DNA of 64,000 nt from CAWAND01 sp963783335 (GCA_963783335.1 CAWAND010000010.1:1426001-1490000), one strand, 5' to 3'. Positions 44,011 through 53,977 are shown, numbered from the stretch's first letter. Numbers and translations: made by a program. Notes: generated from the sequence alone by a model not told the origin.

Positions 44011-45381
44011 TCAAGCGAGGTCGACTTGGGGAAGAGTCTGCATGGCCTCCTTGACCTTCTCCTCCGGGTACTCGTAGCGTTCTAGCTGACCCTTGAAGTA
44101 GGCATCGTAGGCGGAAAGGTCGAAATGCCCGTGGCCGGAGAGGTTGAAAGCGATCACTTTGGGGTCTCCCGCTTCACGGGCCTTCAGAGCTTCGACAATC
44201 GCCCCGCGGATGGCGTGCGACGATTCGGGCGCCGGCAGAATGCCCTCCGTGCGGGCGAAGGTCACGGCGGCCCCGAATGTGTCCAGTTGGTCTACGGCGA
44301 TGGCCTCGATATCACCGTGATCGTACAGTGCGCAGATGTGTGGCGCCATGCCATGGTAGCGCAGACCACCGGCGTGGATGCCCGGTGGCACAAAGGCGTG
44401 TCCCAGGGTATGCATCTTGACAATGGGTGCCATTTCGGCTGTGTCACCGTAGTCGAAGGTGTAGGTGCCTTTGGTCAGCGTGGGGCAGGCGGTCGGTTCG
44501 ACGGCAAGCACCCGGGTGGTCTTGCCGGCAGTGAAGTTCTGATGCAGGAAGGGGAAGGCGAACCCGGAGAAGTTGCTGCCACCGCCAATGCAGCCGATGA
44601 CCACGTCCGGGTATTCGCCGGCCAGCTCAAACTGCTTCAGAGCCTCCAGGCCGATCACCGTCTGGTGCATCAGCACCGGCCCGAGCACCGACCCCAGCGA
44701 GTACTTGTACTTGCCCTTGGATGTGGCCGCCGCCTCAACCGCTTCGGAGATGGCGATGCCCAGGGATCCAGGGTGCTCTGGGTCGCCCTCAAGGAGCTGT
44801 CGCCCGAAATTGGTCTTGTCGGAGGGGCTTGGCGTGACGTCGGCTCCGTAGGTCTCCATGATGATGCGGCGGTACGGTTTCTGATCATACGAAACGCGGA
44901 CCATGTAGACGTGGCATTCGAGATCAAAGAAGCTGCACGCCATCGCCAGTGCCGATCCCCACTGTCCGGCCCCCGTCTCGGTGGTGAAGCCTGTGACTCC
45001 CTCTTCCTTGGCGTAGTAGGCTTGGGCCACGGCCGTGTTCGGCTTGTGTGATCCGACAGGGGAGACGCCTTCGTACTTGTAGTAGATGTGAGCCGGGGTG
45101 TCGAGCGCCTTCTCCAGGCGGCGGGCCCGGATAAGGGGTGATGGCCGCCACAGCCGGTAGATGTCGAGGACCGGGCCGGGGATGTCCACCCAACGGTCCA
45201 TGCTGACCGCTTCCTGGATGAACCGCATCGGGAAGAGCGCCGACAGAAACTCCGGCGTGGCCGGCTCCTTGGTCTGGGGATTCAGAACCGGACCCGGGTC
45301 AGCCGGCATATCCGGATTGATGTTGTACCAGGCCGTCGGCAGATCCTTCTCAGTCAGGACAAACTTGGTGGTCTCACTCAT
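44011..45381 (-). CDS. trpB: Tryptophan synthase beta chain, TrpB2 type
   Basis: PLP enzyme making tryptophan from indole and serine. This is the longer TrpB2 form (456 aa), recognised by RPSPLIRARRLE, the PLP-Lys motif GVSPVGSHKPNTA, ETGAGQWGSALA and GCIGGGSNFSGFAFPF. No trpA is adjacent, as is common for TrpB2, which is thought to salvage indole. A T-box with a TGG specifier directly upstream indicates regulation by uncharged tRNA-Trp, which supports the tryptophan assignment over other PLP enzymes. GAGGCT precedes the ATG. Confidence 0.94.
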   Translation of the reverse strand: MSETTKFVLTEKDLPTAWYNINPDMPADPGPVLNPQTKEPATPEFLSALFPMRFIQEAVSMDRWVDIPGPVLDIYRLWRPSPLIRARRLEKALDTPAHIYYKYEGVSPVGSHKPNTAVAQAYYAKEEGVTGFTTETGAGQWGSALAMACSFFDLECHVYMVRVSYDQKPYRRIIMETYGADVTPSPSDKTNFGRQLLEGDPEHPGSLGIAISEAVEAAATSKGKYKYSLGSVLGPVLMHQTVIGLEALKQFELAGEYPDVVIGCIGGGSNFSGFAFPFLHQNFTAGKTTRVLAVEPTACPTLTKGTYTFDYGDTAEMAPIVKMHTLGHAFVPPGIHAGGLRYHGMAPHICALYDHGDIEAIAVDQLDTFGAAVTFARTEGILPAPESSHAIRGAIVEALKAREAGDPKVIAFNLSGHGHFDLSAYDAYFKGQLERYEYPEEKVKEAMQTLPQVDLA

Positions 45382-45481
45382 CGTAGCCTCCTTGTTGCTT
45401 CATCGGACCGTACGGAACAAGTATCCGGCTGGCAAGCAGCGCCTTGAAGGGCGATGAGGGCGGGCGGCAGCCGGGGAAAAC

Positions 45482-45817
45482 AAAAAAACGCCCGTCCTCT
45501 AAAGGGACGAGCGCTGACGGCCCGCGGTGCCACCCTGCTTAGGCCCGGCATCCAGGGCTGGTTCGAACAACGGCACCAGCCTGGGCGGGACCTCTCTCAT
45601 CGAGCACGGCGGCTGCGCCGCGATGCCCTTTGCCCTGATAACGGTGGCAGCTCCGGCTCAAGCTAATGGGCCGGGTGTCTTGCCGGGCCGTTCGCCGAGC
45701 AGCTCAGAGGCCCATTCGACGCCGTCGTGTGGGCGGGACTCTCACCGGCGCCCGCTCTCTGCGCCACCGGATCAGCGTCTACTCTTCCTCGTCAAAGCCT
45801 GTGAAGGGTTCGATTGT
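45482..45817 (-). ncRNA. T-box riboswitch (tRNA-Trp specific) upstream of trpB
   Basis: On the - strand the leader holds a Stem I region (GAGGAAGAGTAGACG, then CAGAGAGCGGG and GGTGAGAGTCC), a specifier segment GAATGGGCCTCTGAG in which TGG (45712-45714) reads as the Trp codon, the conserved T-box AGGGTGGCACCGCGGG (45521-45536), and a terminator (stem about 45489-45513) with a seven-T run at 45482-45488. The TGGC in the T-box can pair with the tRNA 3' GCCA end, fitting the G discriminator of tRNA-Trp. Uncharged tRNA-Trp would favour read-through into trpB. Confidence 0.92.
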
Positions 45818-45823
45818 CTCGGG

Positions 45824-45852
45824 AGTATAAAGCCTGCGCGGTGGCGTGTCAA
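45824..45852 (-). promoter_or_regulatory. Strong promoter of the trpB T-box transcript
   Basis: On the - strand TTGACA (45847-45852, perfect), 17-base spacer, TATACT (45824-45829). The expected start is near 45817. Confidence 0.8.
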
Positions 45853-45868
45853 CACGCAAAGCTCCGGC

Positions 45869-45886
45869 TTGTGAGGAATTTCACAA
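45869..45886. promoter_or_regulatory. Crp/Fnr-type palindrome, site A
   Basis: TTGTGA-N6-TCACAA, perfect. It is centred about 60 bases upstream of the predicted trpB leader start, the spacing of a class I activator site, and also lies upstream of the divergent gene at 46155. Confidence 0.6.
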
Positions 45887-46154
45887 ATAGCCATGGTCGG
45901 AGTGGAAGGCAGATACCTCAGGCGTTCTGGCTGGTTGACCGAACCCCCTACTCGTCATCGCCCGAAGAACGGCCGGCGGTTGGCGCAGGCCCCCAAAGAT
46001 AGGGGAATTGCCCGCTGATTTTCGGCCGGGCGGAAATGACCGAACGTCAGGTTGAAATCCCGCGAAATTGGCACACAATGGAACTGCATTCCGGCACTAA
46101 AGATGCCCTTGTGGGCTCCGGTCGATCGACCCGGGGAGTGGCATACAACCCAAG

Positions 46155-46700
46155 GTGAAGCGAACCGTGCAACGAGGGCCTGGGTCGGACAGTCTTGTGC
46201 CCCTCGACCGGATGCCCTTCCTGGTTGAGGGTGTCTTCGCCATCACGCTGACCCTCCTCGTTCTGGATCTGAGGGTGCCGGACGCAGGCCGCCGGGCTCT
46301 GGCCAATTCGCTGACGGCGATGCTGCCACGTTTGGCCATTTACCTCTTTGCATTTGCGTCGATCGGCAACCAGTGGGTCATCCACCAAAGAACATTCAAA
46401 CTCGTCAAGCATGGGGACTCCAGCCTGGTGATGCTGTCCATGCTCAACCTGTTGGTCATTACGCTCATTCTTGCCAGTGCGGCAATCGTGGGCGCCTACC
46501 CGACGCAGAAGCTGGTGGCTGCTTGTTCGGCGATCAACAATCTTCTGCTCTGTCTGAGCGCCGCTGCGCTCTGGGCCCACGTGGCGAGGCGCCGGGATTT
46601 GCTGGCTGAGGATGCCAATCCGCGAGTTTTGGAGGGCATCGCGCTGGTCTGGATTCTGGTGGCGGGCGGGTTTGTGGTGGGTCTTATGGTGGGGCACTGA
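46155..46700 (+). CDS. TMEM175/DUF1211 family membrane protein
   Basis: A 181-aa protein with about six hydrophobic helices. RMPFLVEGVFAITLTLLVLDLRVP near residues 19-42 is the first helix of the TMEM175 family, which forms potassium-permeable channels. The usual F-S-D motif in that helix is here V-E-G. FASIGNQWVIHQRTFKL matches the conserved W-x2-H-x3-F segment after the third helix. The start is GTG at 46155, with the ribosome-binding site AAGG directly before it and poorly spaced, so a later start is possible. The channel role is known for the family; here it is inferred. Confidence 0.72.
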   Translation: MKRTVQRGPGSDSLVPLDRMPFLVEGVFAITLTLLVLDLRVPDAGRRALANSLTAMLPRLAIYLFAFASIGNQWVIHQRTFKLVKHGDSSLVMLSMLNLLVITLILASAAIVGAYPTQKLVAACSAINNLLLCLSAAALWAHVARRRDLLAEDANPRVLEGIALVWILVAGGFVVGLMVGH

Positions 46701-46873
46701 ACGTGTACGCCGAGTACGCGGTGTGGGTCGCATGGTCACCGTTTGTCACGATGTGGTGGGAGCGACGCCGAAGGGTGCTGGCCGCCGGACCAACGTGAGC
46801 GCGCTGGTGACTTGTTTCGGCTCCTGAACCATCTCCAAGATTCGAAAGGAACCGTAAAGGGGACCGAAGGAAC

Positions 46874-47866
46874 ATGACAACCATGTGGATGGCCGGGGCG
46901 GAGCCCCGCTCCCGACAGATCAAACCTAGATCCTACCGAACGGAAGATGATTTCTGGAACATGCGCCAACTCCTGCGGCGCGCTATGCTCGCCAATGCCG
47001 GTTTTGAGCGCAGCTGGCACGTGGCCAGGCTTGACTACGCTCGCTGGCACAGCTTGTTCAACTGTGCCAAGCTGACACTTCAGGATGTTGTCACGTTGTG
47101 GGAAGCCGACGGTGAGTTGGTGGCATTTATCCTGCCCGATGGTGAGCGGGGGGAAGCCCATTTCTGTTTCATGTCCGAGGTTCTGACCGAGGGTCTGGCC
47201 AGTGAAATGCTCGGAGCGGCTGAGAAGAGTTTGGCCTCGGTCACCCCTGATGGCGCACACCAGCTTGAGGTGTGGGTGGACCAACACAATGCGATCTTGA
47301 CGGAAGCCGTGCGGGCCGCCGGTTACCAGTTGCAGCCTTGGGCGGAACGTCAATGGCACCTGGACCTGGCGCAGGATGTGCCTCAACCGCCCATGCCGGC
47401 CGGGTACGACATTCACCCCTTGGGCGATGGACTCGAACTTCTGGAGCGCTGCTACGCTTCTGGACTGGGGTTTCACAACGGGGACATCGCCACTGCGGTG
47501 GACAACCGGTCCGATCCCGGCTGGTACCGCAACATCCAGAAGGCACCCCTCTACCGGCGGGATTTGGATCTGGTGGCTGAGGCAGCCGATGGCTCGATCG
47601 CCGCCTTCTGCACGCTGTGGTTTGATGATGTCACGCGCACGGCATACATTGAGCCGGTGGCGACCGTGCCCGCCCACCAAAGGCGGGGATTGGCGCGGGC
47701 GCTCCTGACAGAAGGGCTCCGTCGCCTCCGCGAGATGGGGGCAACACGGGCCTTCGTGAGCGGCTACACCGACCGCGCCAATGCCCTGTACGGCTCGATC
47801 ATGTCACCGGAGCCGGATCTCTGCCAGGCCTGGGCCAGGACTTGGCGGGCACGGCCCCAATCATGA
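46874..47866 (+). CDS. GNAT-superfamily N-acetyltransferase, tandem domains
   Basis: A 330-aa protein with two GNAT-like halves. The C-terminal half has the acetyl-CoA-binding segment VATVPAHQRRGLARALLTEG, followed by GATRAFVSGYTDRANALYGS; the N-terminal half is more diverged (VTLWEADGELVAFILP... FCFMSEVL). Such tandem proteins occur in mycothiol-synthase-like and Eis-like groups, but the substrate cannot be read. ATG 46874 follows ACCGAAGG. It is separated from the neighbours on both sides. Confidence 0.8.
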   Translation: MTTMWMAGAEPRSRQIKPRSYRTEDDFWNMRQLLRRAMLANAGFERSWHVARLDYARWHSLFNCAKLTLQDVVTLWEADGELVAFILPDGERGEAHFCFMSEVLTEGLASEMLGAAEKSLASVTPDGAHQLEVWVDQHNAILTEAVRAAGYQLQPWAERQWHLDLAQDVPQPPMPAGYDIHPLGDGLELLERCYASGLGFHNGDIATAVDNRSDPGWYRNIQKAPLYRRDLDLVAEAADGSIAAFCTLWFDDVTRTAYIEPVATVPAHQRRGLARALLTEGLRRLREMGATRAFVSGYTDRANALYGSIMSPEPDLCQAWARTWRARPQS

Positions 47867-47966
47867 GCCCGTCTGGCCTACCAAGTCTCGGCGGCAAGGC
47901 CTGTACTCATCGAGATGACCGATCTATAGGCGGATCTCTGAGTCTTTTGAGGCGGGCCGGGTCGAC

Positions 47967-50900
47967 CTACTCGTATCGAAGAGCCTCGGCCGGCAGCACG
48001 GATGCTGCTTGCCTGGCCGGAATGTAGGTGGCCAGCAGGGCCATGCCGTAGGCAAGACCGACGACCAAGCCGATTGAAGCCCATGGCACCTGGAACTGGA
48101 GGCCGGGCAGTTCGCTCGCCATGTCGCTGATCATCTGGTAGGCAGGGATCAGCGCCAGTACCGCGCCGAGCCCGATGCCGAGCAGGGCGACGAATGAGGC
48201 TTCGACCATGAAGCTCCACGTGACCATGTCGGCCTGGAATCCGAGGGCACGCAGCACGCCGATCTGCTGCCGTCGCTCGACGACGGCTCGGGAGCTGATC
48301 ACCCCCAGGGCCGCCACCCCAACGATCAAACCCAAGGTGAGGAAGCCAAGGAGCAGCTGGTCTATGGCGCGCTGGGAAACCTGGGTGTCTTTGATCTCTT
48401 GGACCTGGTCGACGGTTTCGAGCCCGTACTCCATAAAGGCCGCTTCCAACGCCGAACCGGCTGCATCGGGAGCCACGCCGTTCGCCAAGTGGATGTAGTA
48501 CTGGGTCGGTGACGGCGGGTCGGCCAGGGCTTTGTCAAGAGTCGCTTGGGAGGCGATGAGGCCGAAGTTCATCATCGACCCCTGTTCGAGCACACCGATT
48601 ACGGTGAGATCAAACGAGGTACCGCTCGAATCGCGCACTCGCAAGCGGATAGGCGCCATGACGTCGTCCTCACGATACACCCCGTCCAGCTTGAAGTCCG
48701 GACCGCCGATAACGATGCTGGTCGTCTGGCGTGAGGGCACTGGGTAGCTGTCGACGACGGCGTAGCCGGGATGGTCGCGGACCATGCGCCAGACGTCCTC
48801 GGAGGTCTCGTAGCCTTCGGCTTTGACGGCAATCTCATAGCCGACATTATCCAGATAGGCTGAGTCCACCGCTCGGACCTGGTAGCCGTACCACTTGCCG
48901 CCATCCTGTTGGACCTCGACCGGCACGTCGAATTCGCTGGCGACCACGTCGTAGCCGCCGTTTCGCAGCTGAGATTTGGCGGCCACAGACCGGGCCAGGT
49001 TGGGGATGGGGTTATTTTGACTGGCCAAGGCCCGGAGTTCAAAGCCTCCGGTGAGACTTTCTGTGTTGGCGAAGAATGCGTCGTTTACCTTATAGAGCGT
49101 GGCCATGAAGACGACGCTGAAGATGACGACGCCGAACATGCCCAACGTCAATCCCGTCCGGAAGCGGTTGGCCAGCGGGTAGGCGACGGCCATTCTCAAG
49201 ACGGGCGCCAGGCGGCGGTTACCGCCGAAGATGCGCAAGATTACTTGTAGAAGCAAGTCGGTGTTGTACATGACGACCATGACGGCGCCGATGACCATCA
49301 TGAATCCGGCGATGAACAGCATCTCCGGGCCGGACTTGAGATCTTCCACGCCGATGAAAGTGAAAGCGTCGGAAGGCAACGACCAGAAAACGGTGACCGA
49401 CAAACCCACCAGCGTGAAGGCAATCCGTTCAGTAAGTTCACGGCGCCCCCGAAAGATCACACCCAGGAACCAGCGCAGCACGAGACCGAAGCCGATCAAA
49501 GCTAAGGACACGCCCGATGAGACCAGGGCTCCGCTCTTCGCGGCCAGCCCGCCAAAGAGCATCGCCAGGCCCATTAGCAAGGTCAGGGGCCCGCCCCGGA
49601 AGCCGGCCCAGACCAGTCCGAAAAGGCTCTTGGGGATCCCAACCACCCAGGATCTGACGGCCCGGACCAGCCTCAGGTGCCGCAGGTGGCGAAATCCATC
49701 CACCAGGGCGTACACAGGCGAGAGAAGGCGGTCCTTGAACGAGATGGGACGTGGTGGTGGCTCGGGAAGGTCGCGTATGGCCGCCACGATGTTCAAATGG
49801 CTCACCCGCCGGGCTGAGAAAAGCACGGTCCCGAAAGTGACCAGCATGCCGAGCGAGTAGGAGACGACAAGACTGGTAAGCGTGACATAAGGTCGAATGG
49901 CTAGATCGGTCGAGGCGAAAGCCCTTCCCAAGGTGAGGGCGATGATCAGGCCCGTGGCCACGCCCAGCAAGACTCCCACGGCGGCGGCGCCCAAGTCGTA
50001 GGCGGTTCCTTCGTACACGAACATTTGTACCAAGTGCTTGCGCTGGCCGCCGATGGCCCGTGTCATCCCCATCTCGGACTTCCGCTCGGCGGCCAGCATG
50101 ACAAAGATCAGAAAGATCAGCAGCAGCCCGGATGCGATCCCGAACAGGCCGGTCACGACGAAGATGGTGGTGAAGGCGTTGGCCGCCAACTCGGCGCTGT
50201 CGAGCCCATCGCGCTTCCAGTCATCCACGCTGAATTCAGAAAGATTGTCGAACTCGCTCGCCAACCTTTGCCGCAGAGTTGTGGATTGCCAGTCTGCTTG
50301 TTCGAGGATGGTCTGAACTTCGCCGCCCAACCCTTCATCCGCCAGCAGGCTGCGTACGTCGTCGTCCATTTTCCCCAACTCAAGCCCTGCGGCCAGGCTT
50401 AGAAGATCGGAGCGCGTGTTGCCATCGTAGGTGACGGCGGCGCTGCGCAGCGCACCGATGGCGCCCGGATCGGCCAGTCGGTGAAAGAGACGTCGGGCTG
50501 CGAAGTCATCTGTCAGAAGTCCGCGCAGGCGAGTCGTGACCTGATCGCTCAGCCGGGCGCCCTGCCGTTGATCGCCCTGGTTTGAAACCATGATGGCGTT
50601 GATCTTCCCCCGCTGTCCGAGGAGGGCCTGGGCCTGGTAGAGGTCCATCGCTGCCCGAGGCGACCGGCCAGCTGAGGCCACCGCAGCCACGGTGAAGGCG
50701 CGCGGGGTTGATCCAACGTACAGATTGAGCTTGTCGCCGGGCTGGGCAGCCAGCGCTTCGGCTGCCGCCTGGTTGAGAATGACCTGCCGTCCCTCGTAAG
50801 CCTCCAACCGGAGCGCTCGCCCTTCGGCATCCGTGCGTTCGCCTTCGGGGATAACCACGGCCAGATCTTGCGGCCTTAGGCCCATGATTTCCATGGAGCG

Positions 50901-51341
50901 CAAGCTTTGGCGCTGGGTCACGTCCACCGTCGGTAGGTTGAGATGCATGACGGGCACCATGCCATCCACCATTGGGTCGTCCGCCATCTGCTCCGCAAGG
51001 TCTTGATATCTAGAGAGGCTGAAATAGGGGGACGCATTGCCGTTGGACCGCAGGTGGACGACTTCGTCAACCGGGCCCAACTGGTCGATGACCAGCGATC
51101 GAATGGTGTGGGAAAGCGTATCACCGGTCACGAAGGCGGCCGTGATGATCAATGTGGCCAGCATCAAGCCGACAATGATCAGGGTCGACTGCGTGCGGCG
51201 GCGGGTGATGGGCCGCAGGCCGAGCTTGAGCATGACGTTGTTGCGCCAGCCCATCACGCCGAGGACCAGCACCACGGTCACCAAGCACGCTGCCAGGACG
51301 GCGGCGATGGTTGTCATCTGCAGGCCGAAGAGCTTCTCCAC
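47967..51341 (-). CDS. MacB/FtsX-type ABC transporter permease
   Basis: A large 1124-aa permease with two FtsX domains. Near the N-terminus is a helix followed by GLRPITRRRTQSTLIIVGLM-type sequence, the usual start of MacB-like permeases. The first FtsX domain (about 390-510) has ERKSEMGMTRAIGGQRKHLVQ-type residues; the second (about 1010-1115) has ERRQQIGVLRALGFQADMV. Long extracytoplasmic domains lie between. These proteins use ATP-driven mechanical motion in the periplasm or at the cell surface, for lipoprotein release, peptide sensing or efflux. The cognate ATPase is upstream on the same strand. A GTG start follows AAGGAG. Confidence 0.9.
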   Translation of the reverse strand: MEKLFGLQMTTIAAVLAACLVTVVLVLGVMGWRNNVMLKLGLRPITRRRTQSTLIIVGLMLATLIITAAFVTGDTLSHTIRSLVIDQLGPVDEVVHLRSNGNASPYFSLSRYQDLAEQMADDPMVDGMVPVMHLNLPTVDVTQRQSLRSMEIMGLRPQDLAVVIPEGERTDAEGRALRLEAYEGRQVILNQAAAEALAAQPGDKLNLYVGSTPRAFTVAAVASAGRSPRAAMDLYQAQALLGQRGKINAIMVSNQGDQRQGARLSDQVTTRLRGLLTDDFAARRLFHRLADPGAIGALRSAAVTYDGNTRSDLLSLAAGLELGKMDDDVRSLLADEGLGGEVQTILEQADWQSTTLRQRLASEFDNLSEFSVDDWKRDGLDSAELAANAFTTIFVVTGLFGIASGLLLIFLIFVMLAAERKSEMGMTRAIGGQRKHLVQMFVYEGTAYDLGAAAVGVLLGVATGLIIALTLGRAFASTDLAIRPYVTLTSLVVSYSLGMLVTFGTVLFSARRVSHLNIVAAIRDLPEPPPRPISFKDRLLSPVYALVDGFRHLRHLRLVRAVRSWVVGIPKSLFGLVWAGFRGGPLTLLMGLAMLFGGLAAKSGALVSSGVSLALIGFGLVLRWFLGVIFRGRRELTERIAFTLVGLSVTVFWSLPSDAFTFIGVEDLKSGPEMLFIAGFMMVIGAVMVVMYNTDLLLQVILRIFGGNRRLAPVLRMAVAYPLANRFRTGLTLGMFGVVIFSVVFMATLYKVNDAFFANTESLTGGFELRALASQNNPIPNLARSVAAKSQLRNGGYDVVASEFDVPVEVQQDGGKWYGYQVRAVDSAYLDNVGYEIAVKAEGYETSEDVWRMVRDHPGYAVVDSYPVPSRQTTSIVIGGPDFKLDGVYREDDVMAPIRLRVRDSSGTSFDLTVIGVLEQGSMMNFGLIASQATLDKALADPPSPTQYYIHLANGVAPDAAGSALEAAFMEYGLETVDQVQEIKDTQVSQRAIDQLLLGFLTLGLIVGVAALGVISSRAVVERRQQIGVLRALGFQADMVTWSFMVEASFVALLGIGLGAVLALIPAYQMISDMASELPGLQFQVPWASIGLVVGLAYGMALLATYIPARQAASVLPAEALRYE

Positions 51342-51408
51342 AGGGAGCTCCTTGCGCCGAGTGCTGCCGATTGACGCTGAAGGTCAGATCGGCTTGTCGG
51401 CCGAGGTC

Positions 51409-52155
51409 CTATTCGCCGGTGCCATCTTCCATGGCAGGAATTTGGCTGAGCTGGGCCAAGACCTGCTCGGGGGTCTGTTCACCCACCACCTGTCCGTCTC
51501 GCATCTGGACGATGCGCGAGCATCTTGCGGCAACCCGCCGGGCGTGGGTGACCAAGAGGAAGGTCAGGTCGCGTTCGCGGTTGAGACGGAGCAGCATGTC
51601 CATCACCTGGTCGGCCGTCTCGGAGTCGAGATCGCCGGTGGGTTCATCGGCCCAGACGATCACCGGATCATTGACCAGTGCCCGAGCCAGGGTCACGCGC
51701 TGTCGTTCACCGCCGGAGAGCGCCGCCGGGCGGTGGTAGGCGCGCTCGGCCAGCCCGACCTGGTCGAGCGCCTCCAACGCCTTCTCCCGGGCGGAGGTGG
51801 GCCGTATTCCGGACACCAGCAGAGGCATTTCGACGTTTTCGACCGCGCTGAGAACAGGCAGCAGGTTGTAGAACTGGAAGACGAACCCCATCCGCCGGGC
51901 ACGATAATCCGTGCGCTGGTAGTCGGACATCTCAGTAAGTTCGGTGCCTTCGATGACAATCTCACCCGTATCCACCGCATCGAGTCCGGAGAGACAGTTC
52001 AGCAGCGTGGTCTTGCCGCAGCCTGATGGGCCCATCACGGCGATCACTTCCTTGCGTTGCACGCTCAGGCTGACGCCGCGCAGGGCCGGAACGGAAACCG
52101 TTCCCGTTTGATAGGTCTTGAACACGTCGGTGGCTTCAACGATTGTGTTGTTCAT
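51409..52155 (-). CDS. ABC transporter ATP-binding protein, LolD/MacB type
   Basis: ATPase (248 aa) for the FtsX permease 67 bases downstream. Walker A GPSGCGKTT is near residues 43-51, the Q-loop is FQFYNLLP, the signature LSGGERQR, Walker B VIVWADEPTGDLD, and the H-loop VTHARR. The NLLP after the Q-loop glutamine is typical of the LolD/MacB branch. The gene pair forms a type VII ABC system with an unknown substrate. A Crp-like palindrome lies about 185 bases upstream. Confidence 0.93.
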   Translation of the reverse strand: MNNTIVEATDVFKTYQTGTVSVPALRGVSLSVQRKEVIAVMGPSGCGKTTLLNCLSGLDAVDTGEIVIEGTELTEMSDYQRTDYRARRMGFVFQFYNLLPVLSAVENVEMPLLVSGIRPTSAREKALEALDQVGLAERAYHRPAALSGGERQRVTLARALVNDPVIVWADEPTGDLDSETADQVMDMLLRLNRERDLTFLLVTHARRVAARCSRIVQMRDGQVVGEQTPEQVLAQLSQIPAMEDGTGE

Positions 52156-52681
52156 GTGGTGATCGCTTTACCAAGAGGGTGACCTTCCGGCGGGAAGGAG
52201 AGCGGTCCGGGCTGCAGATCCTATTGACGCATATTCTGTTGGGCTGGCCTGACAAAGGCCTGACGACCTCACGCCAGCCCACCCAGACATCCCCATTCTA
52301 CATTCGGTTTGTCCCCCACGGCCACAGATCTCCCTAATTTGTGATTTTCGTCACAAACTCTTTGGGTTGGGTTCTGCTGGCGGGCCGACTCGGCGGCTGT
52401 CAAGCCAAGGCGGCCGGCACCGATTGGAGGGGGGATTTGCGTTCGGCGTTCAAAAGTGGAGAATGGTCAGTCAGCGTCGCAAAACAACAGTCCGTGTTCC
52501 ATCTCGAGATTGAGATGAGCGTGTTCTGGCATTGGCGGGAACACCATTCTCCGGGCGCAGCCGTCTCGATGATTCAGAGTCTGCTGGCTGTCTTGAATGG
52601 GAACGCCTATCAACAGCCCGGTCTCCAGATCAAGCATGATTGACGCAAGACTCGCATGTGCAGGAAGGGACGGCTTTCAAC
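52156..52681. other. Intergenic region between ABC operon and 52682 gene
   Basis: About 525 bases containing Crp-like site B at 52339-52356. A 100-residue open frame at 52341-52643 is present, but its composition (Cys, His and Trp scattered, no recognisable motif) makes it doubtful; its end (VSMIQSLLAVLNGNAYQQPG) looks somewhat protein-like and could be a remnant. No convincing promoter was found on either strand. Confidence 0.4.
52339..52356. promoter_or_regulatory. Crp/Fnr-type palindrome, site B
   Basis: TTGTGA-N6-TCACAA, perfect, and extended by one more complementary pair (T and A). It is located between the divergent ABC operon and the 52682 gene. Confidence 0.6.
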
Positions 52682-53716
52682 ATGGACACCGCTCCGCTCG
52701 ATTGGCTGCTTGAAGAAGATGCGCAACTTCCAAGCGCCCGCTACTTTGCCCTGAGGGATCTGCTCGATGCGCCAGAGGATGATCCGGACTTGCAGGCCGC
52801 TCGGGCCGAAGTCATGCGGACCGGTCCGGTGCCCGTTATTCTTGATGCCCAGTCGGCCGAAGGTTATTGGGCCAAGCCGGGCGCAGGATATTCACCCAAG
52901 TACCGGGCGACCGCCTGGTCCCTGCTTGTGCTGGCTGAACTGGGCGGTGATCCGGCCGATGAACGGGTTCGCAGGGGATGCGCGTACCTGCTGGAACACA
53001 GCCTTGCTCCCAACGCCGCGTTCTCCTGTCAGGCGAAGTCCCTGCCGAGTGGAGCGGTGCTGTGCCTCAACGGCAACATGCTCTTCGCCCTGCGGGCTTT
53101 GGGGTTTGGAAAGGATCCACGCGTGACCGCAGCCACGGATTGGCTCGCACGTGCGATCGTCGGCGACAGCGAGCTTCGATACTACGCCTCAGGCACGTCG
53201 GGCCCAGGGTTCGCCTGCGGCGTCAACCAGGGCAAGCCCTGCGGGTGGGGGGCGAACAAGGCGCTGCGCGGATTGCTGGCCATTCCCAAGAGCAAACGAG
53301 GGCCGGCGGTCAAGCGTGCCCTGGACGTCGGTGCCGGGTTTCTGCTGAGCCGAGATCCGGTCGAGGCCGACTATCCCTACACCGAGCGCGTCAGCTCGAC
53401 CTGGTTCAAACTCGGTTTCCCTTTGAGCTATTGGAGCGATGTGTTGGAGACGACCGCCAACCTGGTGGACCTGGGGAAGAGTCATGACGAGCGACTCAGG
53501 CCAGCATTCGAGTGGATCCTGGCCAAGGCAGACGAGAAGGGCCGATGGAGGCTCCAGAACAGCCTGAACCGCAAGATGTGGATCGATATCGAACAACAGG
53601 GCAAGCCGAGCAAGATGGTCACGCTGCGGGCGCTCCGGATGCTCAGGGCTGCCGGGGCCGATCTGATGTCGAGCCCGTCGAGCTGGGGTAAAGGGCTGAG
53701 CGCGAGCTTGTCTTGA
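52682..53716 (+). CDS. Alpha/alpha-toroid (prenyltransferase/terpene-cyclase-like) hypothetical protein
   Basis: A 344-aa soluble protein. Repeats like YRATAWSLLVLAELGGDPAD, GNMLFALRALGFGKDPRV and SDVLETTANLVDLGKSHDE are the helix-pairs of alpha/alpha toroids, each preceded by a W/Y-G turn. WGANKALRGLLAIPKSKRG and the C-terminal GRWRLQNSLNRKMWID fit a family often mislabelled nitrogen fixation protein in Chloroflexota-like genomes. No catalytic residue can be assigned. The ATG at 52682 follows GGAAGGGA at a long distance. Confidence 0.6.
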   Translation: MDTAPLDWLLEEDAQLPSARYFALRDLLDAPEDDPDLQAARAEVMRTGPVPVILDAQSAEGYWAKPGAGYSPKYRATAWSLLVLAELGGDPADERVRRGCAYLLEHSLAPNAAFSCQAKSLPSGAVLCLNGNMLFALRALGFGKDPRVTAATDWLARAIVGDSELRYYASGTSGPGFACGVNQGKPCGWGANKALRGLLAIPKSKRGPAVKRALDVGAGFLLSRDPVEADYPYTERVSSTWFKLGFPLSYWSDVLETTANLVDLGKSHDERLRPAFEWILAKADEKGRWRLQNSLNRKMWIDIEQQGKPSKMVTLRALRMLRAAGADLMSSPSSWGKGLSASLS

Positions 53717-53977
53717 GCTAAGAGGGGCTCTTTGGTCTGGGTCTGCCCACACATGGCCTGCCGCTGCTCTTGGTGTATAGTATCTGCATCCGTGGCCAGG
53801 ACCGTCTCAGCTTCAGATCAGCCTCCGCGTTCCCCCGCACATCGACTTGGACGAGACGGCACAGTTCCTTGGTCCCCTCTGCACGCACAGGTCATGGACT
53901 CCAGTGTCGGTAGATGGCTGAGCCGCTGTTCCCGCGCGCAGGTTGCCGCGCCGGCAGCCAATCTGAGAGGATACGAC

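Noticed and set aside
52341..52643. 100-residue open frame between the ABC operon and the toroid-protein gene
   Set aside because: No ribosome-binding site, no family resemblance, and it begins inside the Crp-like palindrome; kept only as part of the intergenic note.
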